From Butyrivibrio sp. AE3004 (GTDB taxonomy: Bacteria; Bacillota; Clostridia; Lachnospirales; Lachnospiraceae), in the NCBI RefSeq assembly GCF_000703165.1, contig NZ_JNLQ01000002.1, positions 1,240,001 through 1,304,000 on the forward strand: 64,000 nucleotides of DNA, given 5' to 3'. Below the pieces are notes generated by a model, which worked only from the letters and a program-made list of their open reading frames with translations, was not told the DNA's origin and did not search any database. Every line of letters starts with the position of its first letter. Within the stretch, counting starts at the first letter, position 1. Below are positions 8,876 through 18,900 of this stretch, piece after piece. Both the position numbers and the translations under genes were made by a program.

Positions 8876-9343
8876 ATGTTTGAAGGTAGAGACGGCGAAA
8901 ACAGTGTAGAGGATATCATCTCAAGATATAAAGATGATGTGGCAAGTCTGGCACCATATTTAGACTGGCTTAAGGAACACACCAAACAGCAGGTCGCTGA
9001 GAGCTATTCCAACAGTGAACTATCAAAATCAATACCATTTCCTGTTTATGATTCAACGCTTTTAAGCTTTGTTAAACAGGCTCAGCAGACCAATATGATG
9101 AATCGCAATTACACCTACGTTTACACCAGGAATCACATTGCGAACTACAAGGATGAACTCATTTTTATAAATGATGCTGAGATAAAGGATATGGACGATC
9201 TCGCCGGAATCCTTTCCAAATACATCCTTGAGGGTCAGACCAAGGGTACTGTATGGGCAGAGGGTGTTTATACCGGAGTTCTCTATCAGCTTGTTTACAA
9301 AATGGATGACCTTATTCATTTCTGGGGAACAATGTCATATTAA
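8876..9343 (+). CDS. Hypothetical 155-aa soluble protein
   Basis: I do not recognise the family. The protein is soluble and acidic at the N-terminus, followed by predicted alpha/beta structure containing YTYVYTRNHI and a DLAGILSKYILEG segment. The open frame extends 18 bp upstream to another ATG, but GAGGGGG (8861-8867) lies inside that extension and points to the ATG at 8876 as the real start. It is 38 bp upstream of the TetR-type regulator and in the same direction, so the two are probably co-transcribed and functionally linked. Confidence 0.75.
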   Translation: MFEGRDGENSVEDIISRYKDDVASLAPYLDWLKEHTKQQVAESYSNSELSKSIPFPVYDSTLLSFVKQAQQTNMMNRNYTYVYTRNHIANYKDELIFINDAEIKDMDDLAGILSKYILEGQTKGTVWAEGVYTGVLYQLVYKMDDLIHFWGTMSY

Positions 9344-9381
9344 CTTGAAACTATAAATTTTTTCTGCAGGAGTTTTTTTAA

Positions 9382-9972
9382 ATGAGTGAGAAGTCTGCTC
9401 AGAAAAGAAAATACATTCTGGAAAAAGCCCGTGAGGTTTTTGCAGAAAAGGGATTTAAGGACGTCACCATGAAGGATGTTGTTGAAGCTTGTGACATCAG
9501 TCGTGGAGGGCTTTATCTCTATTTCTCATCCACTGAAGAAATCTTCCTTGCCGTATTATCCGATTCATCAGATGATGATGACGATGAAGCTATTGCAAAT
9601 GCACTGAATAATGATGCTACTGCAGGTGATATGCTTGCTCTTTTCCTGAAAGAGCAGAAAAAAGAAATTCTTCGTAAGAAGAATAGTCTTGTGCGTGCCT
9701 GCTATGAATATTTTTCAACAGTGGATGTTCCGGCTCAGGATAATCCGCTTCGTAAGCAGTTTGATACAGCAGTTACAATTGTTCAGGCGTTAATTGAAAA
9801 CGGTGTTCAGTCAGGAGAGTTCTTCTGTGCTGATCCTTACGGATGTGCCCGCAACCTGATGTATGTGGTTGAGGGTCTTAAAGTATCCGCTAAAACTATT
9901 GGTGTTAGCGAGGCCGCGGTTGACCGCGAATTGCTATATATATTGGAGGGCTTAGTGCCCCCTGAGGAGTAA
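9382..9972 (+). CDS. TetR/AcrR-family transcriptional regulator
   Basis: Residues about 8-55 form the TetR helix-turn-helix: ILEKAREVFAEKGFKDVTMKDVV is the first helix pair and SRGGLYLYFSS the recognition helix. The remaining residues are a helical ligand-binding/dimerisation domain with an acidic patch (SDDDDDEA) at about 66-73. The target and ligand are unknown; no efflux gene is adjacent. GCAGGAG precedes the ATG. The protein ends just before a good terminator hairpin, isolating it from purL. Confidence 0.88.
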   Translation: MSEKSAQKRKYILEKAREVFAEKGFKDVTMKDVVEACDISRGGLYLYFSSTEEIFLAVLSDSSDDDDDEAIANALNNDATAGDMLALFLKEQKKEILRKKNSLVRACYEYFSTVDVPAQDNPLRKQFDTAVTIVQALIENGVQSGEFFCADPYGCARNLMYVVEGLKVSAKTIGVSEAAVDRELLYILEGLVPPEE

Positions 9973-10009
9973 TCAGTGTTCTTTCTATTAAGATGCTGAT
10001 TTTTTTTTG
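9971..10009 (+). terminator. Rho-independent terminator after TetR gene
   Basis: AATCAG (9971-9976) pairs with CTGATT (9996-10001), extended inward by G-U pairs, and is followed by nine T. The stem overlaps the stop codon of the TetR gene. Confidence 0.7.
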
Positions 10010-10106
10010 CGCATGTGTGAGAACATACATGGAAACGCAAAAGGAGAAGGATATCAATTACATCAGAACATCAGGTAAGGCAGATATTCGAATCCAAACC
10101 AAGTAA

Positions 10107-10123
10107 GCCGGATATAAACCGGC
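10107..10123 (+). promoter_or_regulatory. Short hairpin in purL leader
   Basis: GCCGG, a 7-nt loop and CCGGC form a small perfect stem 8 nt before the AGGAGG ribosome site of purL. There is no T tract and no match I can see to a purine riboswitch. It might influence translation of purL. Confidence 0.3.
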
Positions 10124-10142
10124 AATGATATAGGAGGAAAAA

Positions 10143-13100
10143 ATGAGCAAAGTCAGACGAGTCTACGTTGAGAAAAAGGCACCCTATGCCGGAAAGGCAA
10201 AGGAACTCAGAAAAGAGATAAAAAGTTATCTTGGAATTACGAGTGTGTCAAAGGTAAGAGAGTTTATCCGCTATGATGTGGAGAACATTTCTGACGAGGT
10301 TTTTGAAAAGGCTTGCACAACAGTATTTTCAGAGCCACCCGTAGATATTTTATATCACGAAAAAATCGAGATTCCGGAAGGTGCCGTAGTTTACAGCGTT
10401 GAAGCACTCCCCGGACAATTTGACCAGAGAGCTGACTCTGCTGTGCAGTGTGTTCGTTTTATAAAGGGAGACGAGGAACCTGTTATCAGAACAGCTGTGA
10501 CATATATGCTTATCGGTGATGTTACGGAGGATGAACTTAAGAGGATTCAGGAATATACCATGAACCCTGTTGATTCAAGAATCGCTGATGAGGACAAGCC
10601 TGAGACACTTGTTGATAATTTTGATGAACCGGAGGATGTAAAAATACTGGACGGCTTCAAGGACATGGCTGAGGATGAGCTTAAAAAGCTTTATGAGTCA
10701 TTTGGACTTGCCATGACCTTTAATGATTTCAAATGGATCCAGCAGTATTTCCACGATGATGAAAATCGCGATCCTTCAATGACAGAAATCCGTGTTCTTG
10801 ATACCTACTGGTCTGACCATTGCCGTCATACAACCTTTGGCACAGAGCTTAAGAATGTGAGCTTTGGTGATGGCTTTTATGCTGCTCCCATCAAGGCTTC
10901 CTATGATAAATACCTTGAGGCGAGAGAAGATGTTTACGCTGATCCCAAGAAGAGAGAGGAAAAATTCATCTCTCTTATGGACATTGCCCTCATGGGTATG
11001 AAGAAGCTTAAAAAAGACGGTAAGCTTACAGATATGGAAGAGTCTGAGGAAAATAACGCATGTACAGTTGTTGTTCCGGTTGATGTTGATTACGGCAACG
11101 GCCCTGTTAAAGAAAACTGGCTCGTATTTTTCAAGAATGAGACTCATAACCATCCTACAGAAATTGAACCCTTCGGTGGAGCGGCAACCTGCCTTGGCGG
11201 TGCCATAAGAGATCCGCTTTCAGGAAGAGGTTATGTATATCAGGCTATGCGTGTGACAGGTGCAGCTGATCCTACAGTTCCCGTATCTGACACACTTAAA
11301 GGAAAGCTTTCACAGAAAAAGCTTGTAAGAGGTGCTGCTTCAGGTTACTCAAGCTATGGTAACCAAATCGGTCTTGCAACAGGCTATGTTAAAGAAGTAT
11401 ATCATCCCGATTATGCTGCAAAGCGTATGGAAATAGGCGCTGTTATGGGTGCTGCTCCTCAGGAACATGTAATAAGAGAAAGCTCAGATCCGGGAGATAT
11501 CATTGTACTTCTCGGCGGTAGAACAGGACGTGACGGCTGCGGCGGCGCAACAGGTTCATCAAAGGCACATACAGCAGATTCAATCCTCACCTGCGGAGCA
11601 GAAGTTCAGAAGGGTAATGCACCTACAGAGCGTAAGCTGCAGAGACTTTTCAGAAGACCTGAGGTTTCAGAACTGATAAAGAAGTGTAACGACTTTGGTG
11701 CAGGCGGTGTATCCGTTGCTATTGGTGAGCTTGCGGACGGCCTTGATGTTGATCTTGATAAGGTTCCGAAGAAGTATGCAGGTCTTGACGGTACAGAGCT
11801 TGCAATTTCAGAGTCACAGGAGAGAATGGCAGTTGTTGTTGATCCTTCACAGGTAGACAAATTCCTTGAATACGCAGCTGAGGAGAATCTTGAGGCTGTA
11901 AAGGTTGCTGTAGTAACCGAAGAACCAAGACTTGTCCTTAAGTGGAGAGGTAAAAAGATTGTAGATATCAAGCGTTCATTCCTTGATACAAACGGTGCTC
12001 ACCAGGAAACTGAAGTAGAAGTTCAGATTCCTGTGGCAGAGGACAATTATTTTGATAAATATGCTTGTAAGGCTGCAGGAGAAGCACTTGCTGAGAATGA
12101 TATAAAGAAGGCATGGCTTTCCGAGATGTCAGACCTCAACGTATGTTCTCAGAAGGGACTTGTTGAGATGTTTGACTCATCAATCGGCGCAGGTACTGTA
12201 ACAATGCCTTACGGTGGAAAATATCAGCTCACAGAGACACAGGCAATGGTTGCAAAGCTTCCTGTTCTTGGCGGCAAGACAGATACAGTAACAATGATGG
12301 CTTACGGCTTTGATCCCTACCTTTCATCCTGGAGTCCTTACCACGGAGCTGCTTATGCGGTAACAGAGTCAATCGCAAGAATAGTTGCGACTGGCGGTGA
12401 TTACAAAAAGCTTCACCTTACATTCCAGGAATACTTCCAGAGAATGACAGCTGACAAGACAAGATGGAGTCAGCCTCTTACAGCACTCCTCGGATCCTTC
12501 GAAGCTCAGATGAGATACGGGATCGCTTCAATCGGCGGTAAGGATTCAATGTCAGGCTCTTTCTTCTACGAAGGTGATGAAAAGAGAGCATCGGGCGAGA
12601 TCAATGTACCTCCGACGCTTGTATCCTTTGCAGTTGATGTTGCAGAAGGTAAGGATGTTGTAACACCTGAACTCAAGAATGCGGGAGATATGCTTATAGA
12701 GCTTCCTATTGACAGAGATCAGTACGGACTTCCGGATTATGAAAAGGTAATGGCTCGTTATGATGAAATCCATGACCTTATGCAGAGAGGCTATGTATGT
12801 GCTGCTTACGCAATTGACTGCTACGGTGTTGCTGCTGCAATCAGCAGAATGGCATTTGGTAACGGTTTTGGTGTTAAGATTGCAGGTTGTGTAAAGCATG
12901 AAGATCTTTTCACAAACAGAATCGGAAATATCCTCTTAGAGGTACCTGCAGATAAGGCAGGTGATGTACTTGCTCTCAGAGAGGCCAGAGAGATCGGTGT
13001 TGTTACAGACGATGGCAAATTCACTATCGGAAATGTTGTTATCGATGAGGCAGAGGCCCTGCAGAATTGGAAGAATAAGCTTGAGAAGGTATTCCCTTCA

Positions 13101-14018
13101 GTTGCACCGGTATCTGAGGAGGATACAGAGGGCGCTGATAAGAAGAGCATCTTTGAGGATGGCGCATTAACAAAAGAATATAAAGCTTCTGATATATATG
13201 TTTGTAAAAACAAGACAGCTAAGCCCACAGTTTTCATTCCGGTATTCCCCGGAAGTAACTGTGAGTACGATTCAGCACAGGCATTTGAGAGAGCAGGCGC
13301 TGATACAATAGTTAAGATTTTCAGAAACAGAAATGCACAGGATATCGTGGAATCTGTTGCAGAGTTTAAAAAGTCAATCGAACAGGCACAGATCATCATG
13401 TTCCCCGGCGGATTTTCAGCAGGTGATGAGCCTGACGGAAGCGCAAAGTTCTTTGCAACTGCTTTCCAGAACGAGAGCATCAAGGAAGCTGTAAATGATC
13501 TTCTTCAGAAGAGAGACGGACTTGCACTTGGTATCTGTAATGGTTTCCAGGCTATGATAAAGCTTGGACTTGTTCCTAACGGACAGATTACAGGACAGAC
13601 ACCCGAGAGCCCCACACTGACTTTCAACACAATCGGACGTCACATATCTACAATGGCGTATCTTAAGGTTGTAAGTAACAAGTCACCCTGGATGCAGAAA
13701 GCTACACTCGGCGGAACATATGTAAATCCCGCATCCCACGGAGAGGGACGTTTTGTAGCACCTACGGATGTACTTAAAGCACTGTTTGAAAACGGACAGG
13801 TTGTTACACAGTATTGTGATCCAAACGGAGAGGTACATCTTGATAATCTTTGGAACATCAATGGTTCTTACATGGCAGTTGAGGGTATTACATCACCCGA
13901 TGGCAGATGCCTTGGTAAGATGTGCCATTCAGAGAGAAGAGGCGACGGTGTTGCGGTTAATATCTTCGGTGAGCAGGATATGAAGATATTTGAGAGTGGA
14001 GTGAGCTACTTTAAGTAA
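10143..14018 (+). CDS. purL: Phosphoribosylformylglycinamidine synthase (single-chain PurL)
   Basis: This enzyme catalyses the glutamine- and ATP-dependent conversion of FGAR to FGAM in purine synthesis. At 1291 aa it is the large single-chain form, with N-terminal PurS-like region, AIR-synthase-like halves containing DTYWSDHCRHTTF (about 223) and FKNETHNHPTEIEPFGGA (about 330), and a C-terminal glutamine amidotransferase whose nucleophile lies in LALGICNGFQ, with FPGGFSAGDEPDGSAKF before it. A strong AGGAGG lies 5 nt before the ATG. No purine riboswitch was recognised in the 170-bp leader. Downstream is a repeat island and then carAB, so nucleotide biosynthesis genes cluster here. Confidence 0.97.
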   Translation: MSKVRRVYVEKKAPYAGKAKELRKEIKSYLGITSVSKVREFIRYDVENISDEVFEKACTTVFSEPPVDILYHEKIEIPEGAVVYSVEALPGQFDQRADSAVQCVRFIKGDEEPVIRTAVTYMLIGDVTEDELKRIQEYTMNPVDSRIADEDKPETLVDNFDEPEDVKILDGFKDMAEDELKKLYESFGLAMTFNDFKWIQQYFHDDENRDPSMTEIRVLDTYWSDHCRHTTFGTELKNVSFGDGFYAAPIKASYDKYLEAREDVYADPKKREEKFISLMDIALMGMKKLKKDGKLTDMEESEENNACTVVVPVDVDYGNGPVKENWLVFFKNETHNHPTEIEPFGGAATCLGGAIRDPLSGRGYVYQAMRVTGAADPTVPVSDTLKGKLSQKKLVRGAASGYSSYGNQIGLATGYVKEVYHPDYAAKRMEIGAVMGAAPQEHVIRESSDPGDIIVLLGGRTGRDGCGGATGSSKAHTADSILTCGAEVQKGNAPTERKLQRLFRRPEVSELIKKCNDFGAGGVSVAIGELADGLDVDLDKVPKKYAGLDGTELAISESQERMAVVVDPSQVDKFLEYAAEENLEAVKVAVVTEEPRLVLKWRGKKIVDIKRSFLDTNGAHQETEVEVQIPVAEDNYFDKYACKAAGEALAENDIKKAWLSEMSDLNVCSQKGLVEMFDSSIGAGTVTMPYGGKYQLTETQAMVAKLPVLGGKTDTVTMMAYGFDPYLSSWSPYHGAAYAVTESIARIVATGGDYKKLHLTFQEYFQRMTADKTRWSQPLTALLGSFEAQMRYGIASIGGKDSMSGSFFYEGDEKRASGEINVPPTLVSFAVDVAEGKDVVTPELKNAGDMLIELPIDRDQYGLPDYEKVMARYDEIHDLMQRGYVCAAYAIDCYGVAAAISRMAFGNGFGVKIAGCVKHEDLFTNRIGNILLEVPADKAGDVLALREAREIGVVTDDGKFTIGNVVIDEAEALQNWKNKLEKVFPSVAPVSEEDTEGADKKSIFEDGALTKEYKASDIYVCKNKTAKPTVFIPVFPGSNCEYDSAQAFERAGADTIVKIFRNRNAQDIVESVAEFKKSIEQAQIIMFPGGFSAGDEPDGSAKFFATAFQNESIKEAVNDLLQKRDGLALGICNGFQAMIKLGLVPNGQITGQTPESPTLTFNTIGRHISTMAYLKVVSNKSPWMQKATLGGTYVNPASHGEGRFVAPTDVLKALFENGQVVTQYCDPNGEVHLDNLWNINGSYMAVEGITSPDGRCLGKMCHSERRGDGVAVNIFGEQDMKIFESGVSYFK

Positions 14019-14030
14019 TTCCCCAAAAAG

Positions 14031-14079
14031 CCTTCCCACCCTGTGGGGGGGAAGGTGGCACGAAGTGCCGGATGAGGGG
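14031..14079 (+). repeat. Palindromic intergenic element, copy 1
   Basis: The element starts CCTTCCC and has an outer stem (CTTCCC...GGGAAGG), then a second stem GGCACGAAGTGCC and the end GGATGAGGGG. It recurs as a direct copy at 14662-14708 and as a variant inverted copy at 14198-14247. Such two-hairpin elements are common in Clostridia intergenic DNA and are probably MITE- or REP-like. Confidence 0.8.
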
Positions 14080-14160
14080 AAAAAGCACACCTTCATCAAT
14101 AGGAATACAAAGGGAAAAAGCACAACCTTCATCAATAGGAATACAAAGGGGAAAAGCATA
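14080..14160 (+). repeat. Short tandem repeat, about 36 bp unit
   Basis: Two near-identical units read AAAAGCACACCTTCATCAAT and AAAAGCACAACCTTCATCAA, each followed by AGGAATACAAAGGG; a third partial unit starts GAAAAGCATAGCCTTC. The open frame spanning these repeats (14065-14322) is a repeat artefact, not a gene. Confidence 0.7.
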
Positions 14161-14197
14161 GCCTTCCGCAAATGGAAGGACAAAAGGAAAAAGAAAG

Positions 14198-14247
14198 CCC
14201 TCATCCGTCAGACTGCGTCTGACACCTTCCCCCTAAAAGGGGGAAGG
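14198..14247 (-). repeat. Palindromic intergenic element, inverted variant copy
   Basis: This is the same architecture as copies 1 and 2 read on the opposite strand (CCTCATCC ... CACCTTCCCCC...GGGGGAAGG), but the inner stem is GTCAGACTGCGTCTGAC instead of GGCACGAAGTGCC. The pairing is retained although the sequence differs. Confidence 0.75.
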
Positions 14248-14292
14248 CAAAAAAAGCTATGTTTCTCAAAATGGAGACGGCAAAAAACAAAG

Positions 14293-14661
14293 CCTTCCCC
14301 GGTGGTAGGAGAAGTAGGGTAACCCTAACAAAACCTTCCCCGGTGGTAGTAGAAGTAGGGTAACCCTAACAAAACCTTCCCCGGTGGTAGGAGAAGTAGG
14401 GTAACCCTAACAAAACCTTCCCCGGTGGTAGTAGAAGTAGGGTAACCCTAACAAAACCTTCCCCGGTGGTAGTAGAAGTAGGGTAACCCTAACAAAACCT
14501 TCCCCGGTGGTAGTAGAAGTAGGGTAACCCTAACAAAGCCTTCCCCGGTGGTAGGAGAAGTAGGGTAACCCTAACAAAACCTTCCCCGGTGGTAGTAGAA
14601 GTAGGGTAACCCTAACAAAACCTTCCCCGGTGGTAGTAGAAGAAGAGTAACCCTAACAAAG
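14293..14661 (+). repeat. Nine tandem copies of a 41-bp repeat
   Basis: Units start at 14293, 14334, 14375, 14416, 14457, 14498, 14539, 14580 and 14621, exactly 41 bp apart. Each begins CCTTCCCCGGTGGTAG and contains the small palindrome AGGGTaACCCT. Units differ mainly at one base (GGTAGG versus GGTAGT) and at the junction (AAAA versus AAAG). The ninth unit is more diverged (AGAAGAGTAA). The array abuts palindromic element copy 2. Confidence 0.97.
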
Positions 14662-14708
14662 CCTTCCCCCCTGTGGGGGGAAGGTGGCACGAAGTGCCGG
14701 ATGAGGGG
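14662..14708 (+). repeat. Palindromic intergenic element, copy 2
   Basis: This is nearly identical to copy 1 (14031-14079), including the GGCACGAAGTGCC stem. It ends about 10 nt before the AGGAGG ribosome site of carA, so it forms part of the carA leader if transcription comes from upstream. Confidence 0.85.
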
Positions 14709-14728
14709 TAAATATACAGGAGGAGCGA

Positions 14729-15934
14729 ATGAAAGCATTTTTGATTTTGGAAGATGGCACCGTTTTCAAGGGAAATGCCATCGGAGCCAATAGGGAAGTA
14801 ATAAGCGAGATAGTTTTTAATACTTCCATGGCAGGCTATACCGAGGTGTTCACCGATCCGTCATATGCGGGACAGGCAGTATGCATGACTTATCCGCTTA
14901 TAGGTAATTACGGTGTTTGCAGAGATGATATGGAATCTGAACGTATCTGGCTTGACGGAGTCATTGTCAGAGAGCTTTCGGATGTAGCATCCAACTTCCG
15001 CTGTGACATGACTATCCAGGAATTTCTTGAAGAATATGACATTCCCGGAATTGAAAGAATAGATACCAGAAAGCTGGTTCGAATCCTTCGTGAAAAAGGA
15101 ACAATGAACGGCATGATAACTACCAATGAAAATTACAATCTCGATGAAATCATACCGAAACTTAAGGCTTATACCACAGGAAAAGTTGTTGAAAAGGTAT
15201 CCTGTAAGGAAAAGAAAAACATCGCAGGCAGTAAAGAACTTGCTGACAACGGACCGATTTCAGGAAGTGCGGTTTTCAATAAAAATGATTATGAAGCATC
15301 TCTGAAAGGAGATCTGTCTAAGAGAGAAAAGCGTCCCTCAATTGTAAAGGAGCTTAACGGCAAAGGACTAAAGGTTGCTCTTCTTGATGTGGGAGCAAAG
15401 GATAACATCGCCGCATCACTTGCTGCAAGAGGTTGTGATGTAACAGTTTATCCTTTTGATACCACAGCTGAGGAAATGCTTAAGGATAACCCGGATGGAA
15501 TCATGTTAAGTAACGGCCCCGGGGATCCGAAGGAATGCACCGGAGTTATTGAGGAAATCAAAAAGCTTTATGCATCGGATGTGCCGATTTTTGCCATCTG
15601 TCTGGGACATCAGCTCATGGCGCTTGCTACAGGAGCTGATACGTACAAGATGAAGTACGGACACCGCGGTGGAAATCACCCGGTTAAGGATCTTGAAACA
15701 GGAAGAGTTTACATTTCATCACAGAATCACGGCTATGTAGTTGATACGGATAAGCTTGATCCAAATGTTGCTGTACCTGCATTTGTAAATGTAAACGATG
15801 GAACAAACGAAGGATTAAAATATGTAGGTAAAAACATATTTACGGTTCAGTTCCATCCCGAGGCCTGCTGCGGCCCTCAGGACAGCGGATATTTATTCGA
15901 TAGATTTATTGGAATGATGCGCACGAATAAGTAA
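14729..15934 (+). CDS. carA: Carbamoyl-phosphate synthase, small (glutaminase) subunit
   Basis: CarA hydrolyses glutamine and passes ammonia to CarB for carbamoyl phosphate, the entry to pyrimidine and arginine synthesis. The N-terminal domain starts with FLILEDGTVFKG and includes NTSMAGYTEVFTDPSYAGQ. The C-terminal class I amidotransferase domain has SNGPGDP (about 260), the nucleophile Cys in FAICLGHQLMA (about 290) and the His-Glu pair in TVQFHPEA. The length of 401 aa is slightly above typical (about 360-380), the extra residues being a Lys-rich insertion near 155-205. AGGAGG lies 6 nt before the ATG. It forms an operon with carB. Confidence 0.97.
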   Translation: MKAFLILEDGTVFKGNAIGANREVISEIVFNTSMAGYTEVFTDPSYAGQAVCMTYPLIGNYGVCRDDMESERIWLDGVIVRELSDVASNFRCDMTIQEFLEEYDIPGIERIDTRKLVRILREKGTMNGMITTNENYNLDEIIPKLKAYTTGKVVEKVSCKEKKNIAGSKELADNGPISGSAVFNKNDYEASLKGDLSKREKRPSIVKELNGKGLKVALLDVGAKDNIAASLAARGCDVTVYPFDTTAEEMLKDNPDGIMLSNGPGDPKECTGVIEEIKKLYASDVPIFAICLGHQLMALATGADTYKMKYGHRGGNHPVKDLETGRVYISSQNHGYVVDTDKLDPNVAVPAFVNVNDGTNEGLKYVGKNIFTVQFHPEACCGPQDSGYLFDRFIGMMRTNK

Positions 15935-15992
15935 AAGCGATAGTTTCAAATCGTTTATGAAAACTGTGGATAGATCTAAGGAAGGAATAAAA

Positions 15993-18900
15993 ATGCCAAA
16001 AAATAAAGATGTGAAAAAAGTTCTGGTCATAGGTTCCGGCCCGATTGTAATCGGTCAGGCTGCTGAGTTCGACTATGCAGGTACTCAGGCTTGCAGGTCA
16101 CTCAAGGAGGAGGGAATAGAAGTAATCCTTGTTAACTCAAACCCTGCCACCATCATGACAGATAAAGATATTGCGGATCAGGTTTATATTGAACCTCTTA
16201 CAGTTAAGGTACTTGAGCAGATCATTGAAAAGGAAAAACCTGACAGTGTTCTTCCCACACTTGGAGGACAGGCAGGTCTTAACCTTGGTATGGAGCTTGC
16301 AGAGTCAGGCTTCCTTGCTTCTCACGGAGTAAAGCTCCTTGGAACAACAGCCGAGACTATCAAGAAGGCAGAGGACCGTCAGGAATTCAAGGACACCATG
16401 GAAAAAATCGGTGAGCCCTGTGCAGCTTCTCTTGTTGTACACAACGTTGATGATGGTGTTGACTTTGCTGAAAAAATCGGATATCCCGTAGTCCTTCGTC
16501 CTGCTTTTACTCTTGGCGGAAGCGGCGGCGGAATTGCTCATAACAGAATTGAATGTGAAGAAATTCTTGAAAACGGACTTCGTCTTTCAAGAGCAAACGA
16601 AGTACTTGTTGAACGCTGCATAGCCGGATGGAAGGAAATCGAGTACGAAGTAATGCGTGACAGCGCAGGAAACTGTATAACTGTCTGCAACATGGAGAAC
16701 ATCGATCCCGTCGGAGTTCATACAGGTGACAGTATAGTAGTTGCTCCTTCACAGACACTTACTGATAAAGAATATCAGATGCTTAGAAGTGCTGCTCTTA
16801 ACATAATAGATGAGCTTCAGATTACAGGTGGATGTAACGTACAGTTCGCCCTTCATCCCACAAGCTTTGAGTATTGTGTAATCGAGGTTAACCCCAGAGT
16901 AAGCCGCTCTTCAGCACTTGCATCAAAGGCAACAGGCTATCCCATTGCCAAGGTTGCTGCCAAGATTGCGCTTGGATACACACTTGATGAGATTAAAAAT
17001 GCTATCACGGGAAAAACCTACGCAAGCTTTGAACCTACACTTGATTACTGCGTAGTAAAATTCCCCAGACTGCCTTTTGATAAATTTATTACGGCAAAAC
17101 GTACACTCACAACTCAGATGAAGGCCACAGGTGAAGTTATGAGTATCTGCACCAACTTCGAAGGTGCAATGATGAAAGCCATACGTTCACTTGAACAACA
17201 TGTTGACTGCCTTACAAGCTATGATTTTTCAGAGCTTGATGATGATGAACTAAGGAGCCGTCTTGAAGTTGTTGATGACCAGAGAATCTGGGTAATCGCC
17301 GAAGCACTTCGCCGCGGTATGAGCCATGATGAGATCCATGCGATCACCATGATCGACCACTGGTTTATAGATAAGATTCACACGCTGATCAAGATGGAGC
17401 TTAAGCTTCTTAGGATCGGTGAGAAGAGCACAATAGCCCGTCACAAGGTTTCAGAGGAAAATGTTCCTGAGATTGAAGAAGCTAAGAAGCTTATAAGCTA
17501 TGACACACTTCTTAAGGCTAAGAGACTCGAGTATCCTGACAAGGTGATCAGCAGACTTACAAGATTCTCGGTTGATACAATAAAGGCTTTGAGAGATTTC
17601 TACGGAATAAAAGCTGCTTACAAGCTCGTAGATACCTGCGCTGCGGAATTCGCTGCCGAAACACCGTATTATTACTCCGTTTACAGCGATGCGGATGAGG
17701 AGAATGAAGCACTTGAAAAGGATGAAGCATCAGGCGAAAAGAAAAAGAAAATTCTTGTACTTGGCTCCGGTCCCATTAGAATCGGTCAGGGTATTGAATT
17801 CGATTATTGTTCGGTGCATGCAACATGGGCATTCGAAAAAGAAGGCTACGAAACGATAATCATCAACAATAACCCTGAGACGGTATCAACAGACTTCGAT
17901 ATTGCTGACAAGCTTTACTTCGAGCCACTTACTCCGGAGGATGTTGAGAACATTGTAAGACTTGAAAAACCTGACGGAGCTGTAGTTCAGTTTGGCGGAC
18001 AGACAGCGATCAAGCTTACACAGGACCTTATGAAAATGGGCGTAAAGATTTACGGAACCAAGGCAGAGGATGTTGATGCTGCTGAGGATAGAGAAATCTT
18101 TGACAGAATTCTTGAAGAGACCGGAATAAAGCGTGCTGAAGGTGCAACTGTTTATACAGCTGAGGAGGCAAAGGAAGTTGCAAATAGACTTGGCTATCCA
18201 GTACTTGTAAGACCTTCCTATGTGCTTGGAGGACAGGGTATGCAGATTGCCTTGTCAGACCAGGAGATAGAGGAATTCATCAACATAATAAACAGAATTG
18301 CACAGGACCATCCTATTCTGGTAGATAAATATCTCCAGGGTGTTGAGACTGAAGTAGATGCGGTTTGCGACGGAGAAAACATCGTAATTCCCGGTATCAT
18401 GGAGCATATTGAGAGATCCGGTATCCACTCAGGTGACTCAATCTCAGTTTATCCGGCACAGTCACTTTCGGATAAAGTAAAGCAGACCATTGCAGATTAT
18501 ACTGAGAGACTTGCTAAAGCCCTTCATGTAATCGGACTGATAAATGTTCAGTTTATAGCTGTAGGTGATGAGGTTTACATCATAGAAGCAAACCCCAGAT
18601 CATCAAGAACAGTACCTTACATCAGTAAGGTAACAGGTATACCGATAGTTGACCTCGCAGCACAGGTAATGATGGGCAAGAAGCTGGTAGATCTTGGTTA
18701 TAAACCGGGACTTCAGCCGGAAGCAGAGCATATTGCCATCAAGATGCCTGTATTCTCCTTTGAAAAGATCAGAGGAGCTGAGATCAGCCTTGGACCTGAG
18801 ATGAAGAGTACGGGTGAATGTCTAGGAATAAGTAAATCCTACAGTGAGGCACTTTATAAGGCATTCCTCGGAGCAGGTATCAGACTTCCCAAGCATAAGC

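Noticed and set aside
9973..10142. Purine riboswitch before purL
   Set aside because: The conserved three-way-junction bases of purine or PRPP-type riboswitches could not be found; only a small hairpin is present.
12821..13483. 220-codon minus-strand frame inside purL
   Set aside because: It is a shadow of purL; its Ser/Ala/Leu-rich composition mirrors the sense codons.
14065..14322. 85-codon open frame in the repeat island
   Set aside because: It consists of intergenic repeats and palindromic elements, has no ribosome site, and its Lys/Phe-rich product reflects the repeats.
14293..14661. CRISPR array
   Set aside because: Units follow each other without spacers; every 41-bp unit is nearly the same over its full length, and no cas genes are near.
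14293..14661. Telomere-like AGGGTAACCCTAAC repeats
   Set aside because: The similarity is short and part of a 41-bp unit inside a bacterial chromosome; no replicon end or hairpin telomere context.
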